Origin: an uncultured Phascolarctobacterium sp.
GTDB taxonomy: Bacteria > Bacillota > Negativicutes > Acidaminococcales > Acidaminococcaceae
Direction: 5' to 3'
NCBI GenBank assembly: GCA_900554395.1
Contig: USHB01000080.1
Location: 1-6,788, forward strand
DNA: 6,788 nucleotides
Of the stretch, positions 1 through 5,555 are shown one piece after another. Under the pieces are notes generated by a model. That model did no database searches. It was not told where the DNA came from and saw only the letters and a program-made list of their open reading frames with translations. The stretch's first letter is position 1; every line of letters begins with the position of its first letter. The position numbers were made by a program, and so were the translations under genes.

Positions 1-73
1 TAACGAAAACTGCGAGGACGCCGTAAAAACTTATAAAGGAAGGGCGGCTGCTAAAAGTGCAAAAAGTAAATGA
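1..73 (+). CDS. topA: 3' end of a probable DNA topoisomerase I (topA), partial
   Basis: An open frame enters from the left edge (first full codon at 2) and ends at TGA 71-73, giving about 23 residues. The peptide ends in a basic, lysine- and alanine-rich tail ([12 protein letters not shown]), as is common at the extreme C-terminus of bacterial type IA topoisomerases. The fragment is too short to identify on its own. The name rests on synteny, because topA directly precedes trmFO in many Bacillota. If correct, the enzyme relaxes negative supercoils. The frame overlaps the trmFO start by 17 bases, which suggests co-transcription and coupled translation. Any other upstream gene with a basic tail would look the same. 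Confidence 0.55.
   Translation, partial: NENCEDAVKTYKGRAAAKSAKSK
37..44 (+). promoter_or_regulatory. Ribosome binding site of trmFO, inside the upstream gene
   Basis: AGGAAGGG lies 12 bases before the GTG at 57. The spacing is long, but this is the only purine-rich Shine-Dalgarno-like stretch near the start, and no ATG is available in frame close by. It lies within the coding sequence of the preceding gene. Confidence 0.5.
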
Positions 74-1391
74 GCCTGTACACGTTATCGGCGCGGGGCT
101 TGCAGGCTGCGAAGCGGCATGGCAGCTTGCGCAGCGCGGAGTGCCTGTTGTACTGTATGAAAAGCGCCCGCTTAAATCGGACGAAGCCCATAAAACAGAT
201 AAATTTGCCGAACTTGTTTGCAGCAATTCCCTGCGTGCAGGAAATATTGAAAACGCCGTAGGGCTTTTAAAAGAAGAAATGCGCCGTCTTGACAGCGTTA
301 TCATGGCATGTGCCGATGCGCATAAAGTACCGGCAGGCGGTGCGCTGGCGGTAGACCGTGAAGGTTTTGCCGAAGCCGTTACGCAGACTATTAAAAACCA
401 TCCGCTGATTACAGTAAAAAATGAAGAAGTAACCAGCCTGGAAAATCTGCCCGGCGTTGTTATCTGCGCAAGCGGCCCGCTTACGGACGGTGCGCTTGCC
501 GAAGAAATTGCCAGACTGGCAGGCGAAGATTATTTTCACTTTTTTGATGCGGCAGCGCCGATAGTAACGGCAGATTCGCTGGATTACAGCAAGGTTTACC
601 GAGCTTCGCGCTATGATAAAGGCGATGCGGATTATTTAAACTGTCCGTTTGAAACAAAAGAAGAATATCTTGCTTTCTGGGAAGCTCTGCGCACGGCAGA
701 ACTTGCGCCTGTAAAAGATTTTGAAAAAGAAGTGTTTTTTGAAGCCTGCATGCCTATTGAAGAAATGGCGCGCCGCGGCGAGGACACCATGCGGTTCGGC
801 CCGTTAAAACCTGTCGGGCTTGTAGATAAGCGCACCGGCAAAGAAGCGTATGCGGTTGTGCAGCTCCGTCAGGATGATGCGGCGGCATCGCTGTACAACA
901 TTGTAGGTTTTCAGACGCATTTAAAATGGGGCGAACAAAAAAGAGTTTTCGGTATGATACCGGGGCTTGAAAAAGCTGAGTTTGTGCGTTACGGCGTAAT
1001 GCATAAAAATACATATATTAATTCTCCCAAACTGCTTAACAGCGATTTCAGCATGCGCGAGAAGCCAGATTTATTTTTTGCCGGACAGTTTACCGGTGTT
1101 GAAGGATATGTGGAGTCTGCGGCATCCGGCTTAATGGCAGGCATACATGCGGCACGCAAAGTGCTTGGGCAGGCGCCGGTTGATTTTCCGCCGGAAACTG
1201 CTCATGGGGCGCTGGCGCATTACATAAGCAATCCGGAGATTAAAAATTTTCAGCCGATGAATGTGAACTTTGGGCTGATACCGCCGCTTGGCAAACGTGT
1301 GCGCGGCAAAAAATTTAAAAATGCCATGCTGGCAGAACGCGCACTGGAAGCGCTTGCCAAAGTGCAGGAACAATTAAATACCAAGGCATAA
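57..1391 (+). CDS. trmFO: TrmFO, folate/FAD-dependent tRNA (uracil-54-C5)-methyltransferase
   Basis: This cytoplasmic flavoprotein makes m5U54 (ribothymidine) in the T-loop of tRNAs, using 5,10-methylenetetrahydrofolate as carbon donor and NAD(P)H as reductant. The protein is 444 residues, the usual family length. Visible features are the N-terminal dinucleotide-binding motif GAGLAG (residues 12-17), the conserved ELVCSNSLR segment with Cys55, and [21 protein letters not shown] with Cys231. These two cysteines correspond to the catalytic pair known from the Bacillus subtilis enzyme (Cys53/Cys226). A C-terminal FAD-contacting block, [11 protein letters not shown], spans 341-351, followed by [10 protein letters not shown]. 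The GTG start is chosen because the FAD motif begins about ten residues later, as in homologues. It differs from the related GidA/MnmG by its shorter length and by these motifs. A terminator follows directly, so this is the last gene of its operon. Confidence 0.96.
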   Translation: MQKVNEPVHVIGAGLAGCEAAWQLAQRGVPVVLYEKRPLKSDEAHKTDKFAELVCSNSLRAGNIENAVGLLKEEMRRLDSVIMACADAHKVPAGGALAVDREGFAEAVTQTIKNHPLITVKNEEVTSLENLPGVVICASGPLTDGALAEEIARLAGEDYFHFFDAAAPIVTADSLDYSKVYRASRYDKGDADYLNCPFETKEEYLAFWEALRTAELAPVKDFEKEVFFEACMPIEEMARRGEDTMRFGPLKPVGLVDKRTGKEAYAVVQLRQDDAAASLYNIVGFQTHLKWGEQKRVFGMIPGLEKAEFVRYGVMHKNTYINSPKLLNSDFSMREKPDLFFAGQFTGVEGYVESAASGLMAGIHAARKVLGQAPVDFPPETAHGALAHYISNPEIKNFQPMNVNFGLIPPLGKRVRGKKFKNAMLAERALEALAKVQEQLNTKA

Positions 1392-1405
1392 GGCCTGAAA
1401 ATTAC

Positions 1406-1433
1406 AGCAGCGGCTTAAAAACCGCTGCTTTTT
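1406..1433 (+). terminator. Rho-independent terminator after trmFO
   Basis: AGCAGCGG (1406-1413) pairs perfectly with CCGCTGCT (1422-1429) around an 8-base loop, and the stem runs into five Ts (1429-1433), with another short T-run shortly after. It starts 15 bases after the trmFO stop and separates the topA-trmFO unit from the xerC operon. Confidence 0.9.
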
Positions 1434-1457
1434 GCATTTTTGCTAATTTTATAGTTA

Positions 1458-1482
1458 AAAACGCAGAAAATTTCAAAAAATA
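1458..1482. promoter_or_regulatory. Two overlapping candidate CodY boxes upstream of the xerC-codY operon
   Basis: Against the published CodY consensus AATTTTCWGAAAATT, the 15 bases at 1468-1482 match at 12 positions and the 15 bases at 1458-1472 match at 11, sharing 5 bases. Overlapping boxes with few mismatches are known for real CodY sites. Because codY is the second gene of the downstream operon, autoregulation would make sense. The region is AT-rich, so chance matches are possible. This is inference from consensus counting by eye. Confidence 0.4.
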
Positions 1483-1487
1483 CAGAT

Positions 1488-1514
1488 AACAATTATTGAA
1501 ATTGTTTAACAATT
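1488..1514. repeat. Heptamer inverted-repeat array AACAATT / AATTGTT / AACAATT
   Basis: Three perfect heptamers alternate in orientation: AACAATT (1488-1494), a 5-base spacer, AATTGTT (1500-1506), one T, then AACAATT (1508-1514). The last two form a 15-base palindrome centred on 1507. The array covers the probable -35 and spacer of the xerC promoter, the usual place for a repressor operator. No known regulator is recognised from the motif. Confidence 0.45.
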
Positions 1515-1524
1515 ATGATACTAT
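1496..1524 (+). promoter_or_regulatory. Probable sigma-A-type promoter of xerC-codY-crotonase operon
   Basis: TTGAAA (1496-1501) is followed after 17 bases by TACTAT (1519-1524), which matches the -10 consensus at 4 of 6 positions. This would start transcription near 1531 and leave a leader of about 20 bases. Alternatives in the same block are TTGTTT with TATATT at 1522-1527 and the TATGAT at 1514-1519, both with poor spacing. The position after a terminator and before an SD sequence supports a promoter here. The exact elements are uncertain. Confidence 0.5.
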
Positions 1525-1550
1525 ATTTTTACTTTAAAAGAGGGATATTT

Positions 1551-2471
1551 ATGAAAGAAGATTTTAGTGCTTATCCTGATGTGCGCAGATTTTTACAGTA
1601 TCTGGCGGTAGAAAAAAATACTTCGGCACTGACAGTAAAAAATTATGCAGCCGATATAGCGGTATTTACGGAGTTTTTAAAAACACGTTATGCCAATGGT
1701 TTCAGCTGGCATGAAATCAGTGTGCTGGATATACGTTCATACCTTGCGGAAATGAATGGCAAAAAATATGCCCGCACAACAATAGCCAGGCGCATATCGG
1801 CGCTGCGTTCTTTTTATAAATACCTGAAAAGAGAAAACAAGGTTAAGCAGAATCCTTTTGTTAAAGTGCGGACGCCCAAGCTGGAAAAACATCTGCCGGT
1901 ATTTTTGGAGGAGTTTGAAATTAACGAACTTTTGGAACTGCCGGATAAAACAGATGAACTCGGTATGCGCGACCAGGCTCTGCTGGAGCTTTTGTATGCT
2001 ACCGGCTGCCGTGTTTCGGAACTTGTAGGGCTGACGCTTGAAACGATTGACCTTGGCAATATGTTCGTTTTATTGCACGGCAAAGGCAACAAAGACAGGC
2101 TGGTGCCGATAGGGCATACCTGCCGCGAAGCTGTGGAGCGTTATTTAAATAATGCAAGGCGGCAGCTTATGCAAAAGTACCATGCCGCGCCGCACGGACA
2201 GCTTTTGGTTAACCGCCTTGGCGGACCGCTGACAGACCGCAGCGTGCGCCGCATACTTGATAAATATATTAAACAACTGGCATTGAGAAAAAATGTTTCG
2301 CCGCATACAATCAGGCATACCTTTGCCACGCATCTGCTTGACCATGGTGCGGATTTAAGGGCGGTACAGGAACTTCTCGGCCACGCTAATTTATCGACGA
2401 CACAGATTTATACGCATGTAACAACAGAGAGAATTACTTCCGTTTATGAGAAGAATTTTCCGCGTGTGTAG
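1551..2471 (+). CDS. xerC: Tyrosine recombinase XerC (CodV-like)
   Basis: This tyrosine recombinase acts with a XerD partner at the chromosomal dif site to resolve chromosome dimers before division. The protein is 306 residues from ATG 1551, the usual Xer length. An N-terminal SAM-like DNA-binding domain covers roughly 1-95 and includes EKNTSALTVKNYAADI. The catalytic domain shows the full set: Arg154 in ATGCRVSEL, Lys178 in HGKGNKDR, His252 and Arg255 in HTIRHTFATHLL, His278 in LLGHANLSTTQ, and nucleophile Tyr287 in IYTHV. The frame is open back to ATG 1515, but that codon falls in the probable promoter. ATG 1551 has GAGGGA five bases upstream and gives the standard N-terminus. XerC rather than XerD is chosen from the trmFO-xerC-codY order; the motifs alone do not separate them. 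It is the first gene of its operon. Confidence 0.92.
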   Translation: MKEDFSAYPDVRRFLQYLAVEKNTSALTVKNYAADIAVFTEFLKTRYANGFSWHEISVLDIRSYLAEMNGKKYARTTIARRISALRSFYKYLKRENKVKQNPFVKVRTPKLEKHLPVFLEEFEINELLELPDKTDELGMRDQALLELLYATGCRVSELVGLTLETIDLGNMFVLLHGKGNKDRLVPIGHTCREAVERYLNNARRQLMQKYHAAPHGQLLVNRLGGPLTDRSVRRILDKYIKQLALRKNVSPHTIRHTFATHLLDHGADLRAVQELLGHANLSTTQIYTHVTTERITSVYEKNFPRV

Positions 2472-2473
2472 AT

Positions 2474-2481
2474 GGGAGGGG
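2474..2481 (+). promoter_or_regulatory. SD that decides the codY start (GTG 2487)
   Basis: GGGAGGGG ends 5 bases before GTG 2487. It would lie within the coding region if ATG 2472 were used, and no SD of comparable strength precedes that ATG. The GTG is therefore preferred. Confidence 0.7.
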
Positions 2482-2486
2482 CTACT

Positions 2487-3257
2487 GTGGAACTTTTAGA
2501 AAAAACAAGAAAAATCAACAAATTATTACAGCGCGGCGAAAAGGTGGAATTTAACGCCATTGCGCGTCTTTTAAAGGACGTTATAGTGGCTAATGTTTAT
2601 ATTGTAGGCCGTAAAGGCGGCATTAAGGGCTTTGCTTTGCTTGATGATTTTGAATGTGATATTATGCGTGAGCAGGTGCTTGATTTAAAACGTTTTCCGC
2701 CGTCTTATCTCAGCTTTATCATGCAGTGCCGCGAAACTGTTTCCAATATCGGACATGTTGATGAGGAATGTTCGTTTTTAAAGGGCACCAAATGTTATTT
2801 TGGCGATAAGCGCACAACCATTGTGCCGATATATGGCAACGGCGAACGCATCGGTACGCTGATTGTTGCCAAGTATGACCGTGAATTCAACGATGAAGAT
2901 TTGCTGCTGGCAGAATACGCAGCTGCCGTTATCGGCGTTGAAATTCTGCATGAACGTGCTGCCAGAGTGGAAGAAGAAGCACGCAAAAAAGCCATGGTAC
3001 AGATTGCTTTTTCAACGCTTTCGTTTTCCGAGCTGGAAGCCATTACCAGTATTATGGATGCTTTAAATGGCACGGAAGGTTTGCTGGTAGCTTCTAAAAT
3101 TGCCGACAGCGTTGGCATTACGCGTTCCGTTATCGTAAATGCGCTGCGCAAATTTGAAAGCGCCGGCTTGATTGAAACCAAATCACTCGGCATGAAGGGC
3201 ACATATATCCGTATTAAAAACGAATTTTTGTTTGACGAACTGAACAAGCATAAATAA
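2487..3257 (+). CDS. codY: GTP-sensing global transcriptional repressor CodY
   Basis: CodY is a cytoplasmic dimeric regulator that binds branched-chain amino acids and, in many species, GTP. It represses nutrient-scavenging and biosynthetic genes during rich growth. The protein is 256 residues and matches the family along its whole length. It has an N-terminal ELLEKTRKINKLLQ helix, a GAF-type effector domain (to about residue 155, with TTIVPIYGNGERIGTLIVAKY near 110-130), a linker helix EEEARKKAMVQIAFSTLS, and a winged helix-turn-helix around 200-241 with VASKIADSVGITRSVIVNAL and SLGMKGTYI. Start: the frame also has ATG 2472 abutting the xerC stop, but GGGAGGGG (2474-2481) lies inside that extension and is well spaced for GTG 2487, which yields the typical N-terminus. 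The effector domain carries Cys57, 81, 95 and 103. It is co-transcribed with xerC, after a gap of 15 bases. Confidence 0.97.
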   Translation: MELLEKTRKINKLLQRGEKVEFNAIARLLKDVIVANVYIVGRKGGIKGFALLDDFECDIMREQVLDLKRFPPSYLSFIMQCRETVSNIGHVDEECSFLKGTKCYFGDKRTTIVPIYGNGERIGTLIVAKYDREFNDEDLLLAEYAAAVIGVEILHERAARVEEEARKKAMVQIAFSTLSFSELEAITSIMDALNGTEGLLVASKIADSVGITRSVIVNALRKFESAGLIETKSLGMKGTYIRIKNEFLFDELNKHK

Positions 3258-3282
3258 CGTATGCCTAAGGAGGCTGAAAAAT

Positions 3283-4059
3283 ATGGAAGATGCTGTATTA
3301 TTTACTGTAAAAGACCATGTGGCAATCATTACGCTGAACCGTCCGCAAAGTTTAAATTCTATGAACGATGCGCTGATTGACGGTTTACATAATGCGCTGG
3401 ACAAAGTTGAACGTGATGAAAATATTCGCTGCGCCGTACTGACCGGCAGCGGCAAGGCATTCTGTGCTGGCGGCGATCTGCCGTTTTTAGAGGCATTGCC
3501 TGATGCTGCTGCGCGCCGTGCTTTTATTATTAAAGTAGGCGCTGTTGCCAAACGCATTACAGCCATTGATAAACCTTTTATTGCCATGGTTAACGGCGTT
3601 GCCGCAGGTGCCGGCGTTAATTTAATGCTGGCATGCGATTTGGTTTATGCCGTAAATACCGCGCGGTTTGCCCAAAGTTTTGCCAAAGTGGGCTTAATAC
3701 CCGATTGCGGCGGCTTGTACTTTTTACCAAAGGCTGTGGGGCTGCACCGTGCCAAAGAATTGATGTTTACCGCTGATTTGATTGATGCTGCAACAGCAGA
3801 ACGTTACGGCATGCTGAACCATGTCTGCGGAGCGGAAGAACTGGCAGGCGAAGTTGAAAAAATGGCAGCGCGTCTTGCGGCATCAAGCCCGCTTTCACTG
3901 GCGCTGATTAAAAAATACGTTAATAATACGGCCATGAGCCTTGACGATGTGCTTGACACGGAAGCCGTTGCGCAAACGCTGTGCATGGCAACCGATGACT
4001 GCAAAGAAGGCATTGCGGCGTTTAAGGAAAAACGCGCGCCGGAATTTACAGGTAAATAA
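3283..4059 (+). CDS. Crotonase-family enoyl-CoA hydratase/isomerase, PaaG-isomerase-like active site
   Basis: The protein is 258 residues, the normal crotonase length, and acts on an acyl-CoA thioester in the cytoplasm. Family marks are the N-terminal TLNRPQSLNSMN (17-28), the oxyanion-hole segments FCAGGDL (60-66) and NGVAAGAG (104-111), the ACDLVYA strand, and a C-terminal helical region ending KEKRAPEFTGK. The two acid/base glutamates of classical enoyl-CoA hydratase (rat Glu144 and Glu164) are replaced by Asn113 and Phe133. Asp141, in GLIPDCGG, sits where PaaG-type isomerases and 4-chlorobenzoyl-CoA dehalogenase have their catalytic aspartate. Double-bond isomerisation is thus a better guess than hydration; the true substrate is unknown. 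The start has TAAGGAGG (3266-3273) at ideal spacing. It lies 25 bases after codY with no terminator between, so it is very likely in the same operon, and a strong terminator follows. Confidence 0.88.
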   Translation: MEDAVLFTVKDHVAIITLNRPQSLNSMNDALIDGLHNALDKVERDENIRCAVLTGSGKAFCAGGDLPFLEALPDAAARRAFIIKVGAVAKRITAIDKPFIAMVNGVAAGAGVNLMLACDLVYAVNTARFAQSFAKVGLIPDCGGLYFLPKAVGLHRAKELMFTADLIDAATAERYGMLNHVCGAEELAGEVEKMAARLAASSPLSLALIKKYVNNTAMSLDDVLDTEAVAQTLCMATDDCKEGIAAFKEKRAPEFTGK

Positions 4060-4070
4060 ATATTATAAAT

Positions 4071-4106
4071 AACGGGGCTGGGCAACGCGGTCCCGTTTTC
4101 TTTTTT
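4071..4106 (+). terminator. Rho-independent terminator after the crotonase gene
   Basis: AACGGGGCTG (4071-4080) pairs with CGGTCCCGTT (4088-4097) as a 10-base-pair stem with two G-U pairs and a 7-base loop. It is followed by TTTTCTTTTTT (4096-4106) and starts 11 bases after the stop codon. It closes the xerC-codY-crotonase operon. Confidence 0.92.
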
Positions 4107-4133
4107 GACAAAATACTGTATAATAATAGTATT
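4105..4133 (+). promoter_or_regulatory. Probable promoter of the M50 protease-scpA-scpB-rluB operon
   Basis: A perfect TTGACA (4105-4110) starts inside the T-tract of the preceding terminator. At 16 bases' spacing lies TAGTAT (4127-4132, 4 of 6). A perfect TATAAT at 4119-4124 is also present but only 8 bases from the TTGACA, so if it is the true -10 the -35 would be the weak TTTTCT at 4096-4101. The pairing is ambiguous, but promoter activity just after the terminator and before the SD at 4152 is well supported. Confidence 0.6.
4112..4133. repeat. Inverted repeat AATACT-N10-AGTATT over the promoter
   Basis: Perfect 6-base half-sites (4112-4117 and 4128-4133) flank the TATAAT-like sequence. 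The dyad covers the promoter spacer and -10, so it could be an operator. It is short and AT-rich, so chance is possible. Confidence 0.3.
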
Positions 4134-4160
4134 GTGTAATTTGTTTTTTTCGGAGGGCTT

Positions 4161-4781
4161 ATGTTTGATTTTAGTTCTATGATTTATACGGTGCCGGCAC
4201 TTTTGATTGCCATTACCGTACATGAATATGCGCACGCGCAGGCGGCAGATTCAATGGGCGACCCGACTCCGCGCTTGATGGGGCGTTTAACCTTTAACCC
4301 GCTGGCACATTTGGATATTTTGGGTGCCATTATGCTTGCGCTGTTTCATTTTGGCTGGGCAAAACCTGTTGCCATAAACCCTAACAACTTCCGCAAAAGG
4401 CGTGAAGATATGATTAAAGTATCGCTTGCGGGGCCTGCCTCCAATTTATTTTTATGCTTTCTGGCAGAGGTTATAATGGTTGTCATGAGCAGGCTGGATG
4501 TTTTAACGCCGGGCGTTGGCGCTTTTTTGTGGTGGACAATGCAGTATAATGTATGGTTTGCGTTTTTTAATCTGCTGCCCGTGCCGCCGCTGGATGGTTC
4601 CCGCATTTTATGCGAAATTTTGCCGCCTGACAAAGCCTATAAATTTCAGAATTTTGTAGGCGCATACGGCTTTTATATTCTTATCGCGCTGGTAGCAAGC
4701 GGCATTATCAGCTACATCATCACGCCGTTTGCCATGGCATATCTTACGGTTATTGACAGTTTGCTTGGAATTTTCTTTTAA
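4161..4781 (+). CDS. Small site-2-protease-like membrane metalloprotease (peptidase M50 family)
   Basis: The protein is a 206-residue, strongly hydrophobic polytopic membrane protein. It has the zinc-binding HExxH motif HEYAH (21-25) in the first membrane helix and the third-ligand motif NLLPVPPLDGSRIL, with Asp145, in a later helix. Both are hallmarks of intramembrane-cleaving S2P proteases. The segments GWAKPVAINPNNFR (65-78) and SLAGPASNL (88-96) are typical of the short YwhC-like subgroup, which has no PDZ domain; this distinguishes it from RseP. Further membrane segments lie around 94-110, 130-140, 168-185 and near the C-terminus. The physiological substrate is unknown. Start ATG 4161 has GGAGGG (4152-4157) only 3 bases upstream, which is tight; Met7 is a possible alternative, though the full N-terminus resembles the family. 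It is first in the unit with scpA, scpB and rluB, an arrangement seen in other Bacillota. Confidence 0.9.
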   Translation: MFDFSSMIYTVPALLIAITVHEYAHAQAADSMGDPTPRLMGRLTFNPLAHLDILGAIMLALFHFGWAKPVAINPNNFRKRREDMIKVSLAGPASNLFLCFLAEVIMVVMSRLDVLTPGVGAFLWWTMQYNVWFAFFNLLPVPPLDGSRILCEILPPDKAYKFQNFVGAYGFYILIALVASGIISYIITPFAMAYLTVIDSLLGIFF

Positions 4782-4789
4782 TATTAACA

Positions 4790-4808
4790 AACGGCAGAAA
4801 CAGCCGTT
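4790..4808 (+). other. Small intergenic hairpin between the M50 gene and scpA
   Basis: AACGGC (4790-4795) pairs with GCCGTT (4803-4808) around AGAAACA. No T-tract follows, so this is not a standard terminator. It ends just before the GGAAAG that serves as the only SD candidate for scpA, so it might affect scpA translation or mRNA stability. Confidence 0.4.
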
Positions 4809-4817
4809 GGAAAGCAG

Positions 4818-5555
4818 TTGTTGCAATTTATGGCGGAACTTTCCTTAAAAGTAAGTGATTTTGAAGGTCCGCTGGACCTTTTAATACATTTAATTGAAAA
4901 AGATAAAATAGATATTTACGATATTCCCATAGCGGAAATAACAGAGCAGTATATTGCTTATTTATCTGCCATGGCGGAATTTGATATGGAAATTGCCAGT
5001 GAGTTTCTGGTAATGGCAGCTACGCTTTTGCAGATAAAATCTCGTATGCTGCTGCCAAAACCTGCGCCGGAAGCTGAAGATGAAGAAGCAGACCCGCGTA
5101 CAATGCTGGTAGAAATGCTTATTGAATACCGCCGCATAAAAAACTGCGCTGCACAGCTTTTGGAAATGAAAACGCAGGCAGCGCGCTATATTTGCCGCCG
5201 GCCTTTGGCAGAAGGCAAAATTACAAGGCATATTGCGCAATACCAGGCGAGTGATTTGGTTAAAAGCATGCTGGCGCTGATTGCTGCAGGCAATGATGTT
5301 ACTGCCTATATTGAACGGCAGGAATTCAGCGTGCAGGAAAAAATGGCTGAGATAGTAAGCCTGTTAAAACGCCGTCTGAACGGTGTAGAATTTAAAGAAG
5401 TGTTCCGCCGCACGGGCGGGCGCAGCGAAAAAATTGCCGGTTTTCTGGCATTGCTTGAGCTTTTAAAGCTGAATGTAATCAGCATTACGCAGACAGAACC
5501 GTTTGCGCCGATTTATATTTTCCTGCGCCGGGAGGATGAAAACAATGTTTCATGA
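4818..5555 (+). CDS. scpA: ScpA, kleisin subunit of the SMC condensin complex
   Basis: ScpA bridges the SMC ATPase dimer and binds ScpB, forming the ring that organises and segregates the nucleoid. The N-terminal signature SDFEGPLDLLIHLIEKDKID, then IPIAEITEQY, and the C-terminal winged-helix tail FLALLELLKLNVISITQ followed by APIYIFLRR are diagnostic. A central acidic patch (EAEDEEADPR) and the helix of the TMLVEMLIEYRRIK segment precede the linker, also as usual. Length is 241-245 residues, normal for the family. The start is uncertain: ATG 4830 gives the commonest N-terminus (MAELSLKVSDFEGP) but has no SD at normal distance, while TTG 4821 and TTG 4818 lie 6 and 3 bases after GGAAAG (4809-4814). 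The outermost is given here; TTG 4821 or ATG 4830 are likely. It overlaps scpB by 11 bases, implying coupled translation. Confidence 0.94.
   Translation: MLQFMAELSLKVSDFEGPLDLLIHLIEKDKIDIYDIPIAEITEQYIAYLSAMAEFDMEIASEFLVMAATLLQIKSRMLLPKPAPEAEDEEADPRTMLVEMLIEYRRIKNCAAQLLEMKTQAARYICRRPLAEGKITRHIAQYQASDLVKSMLALIAAGNDVTAYIERQEFSVQEKMAEIVSLLKRRLNGVEFKEVFRRTGGRSEKIAGFLALLELLKLNVISITQTEPFAPIYIFLRREDENNVS

Noticed and set aside
1515..1550. Twelve-residue N-terminal extension of XerC from ATG 1515
   Set aside because: That ATG overlaps the likely -10 region and has no SD; ATG 1551 has one and gives the standard XerC N-terminus.
2472..2486. ATG 2472 as codY start
   Set aside because: The SD GGGAGGGG lies within these five codons, and the extra residues are not part of the CodY family N-terminus.
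2795..3247. 150-codon open frame on the minus strand opposite codY
   Set aside because: It lies wholly antisense to the strongly conserved codY, has a serine-rich, low-complexity look produced by the reverse complement of codY codons, and has no recognisable domain.
3804..4235. 143-codon open frame on the minus strand across the crotonase 3' end and the M50 start
   Set aside because: It runs through a terminator, a promoter and the ends of two convincing genes on the other strand; its product resembles nothing I know.
4790..4808. Hairpin as a terminator between the M50 gene and scpA
   Set aside because: The stem has only 6 pairs and no T-tract follows, so operon continuity is more likely.
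5503..5544. Upstream extension of ScpB inside scpA
   Set aside because: A good SD at 5530-5535 points to ATG 5545, and the extension is a frame-shadow of the conserved ScpA tail.
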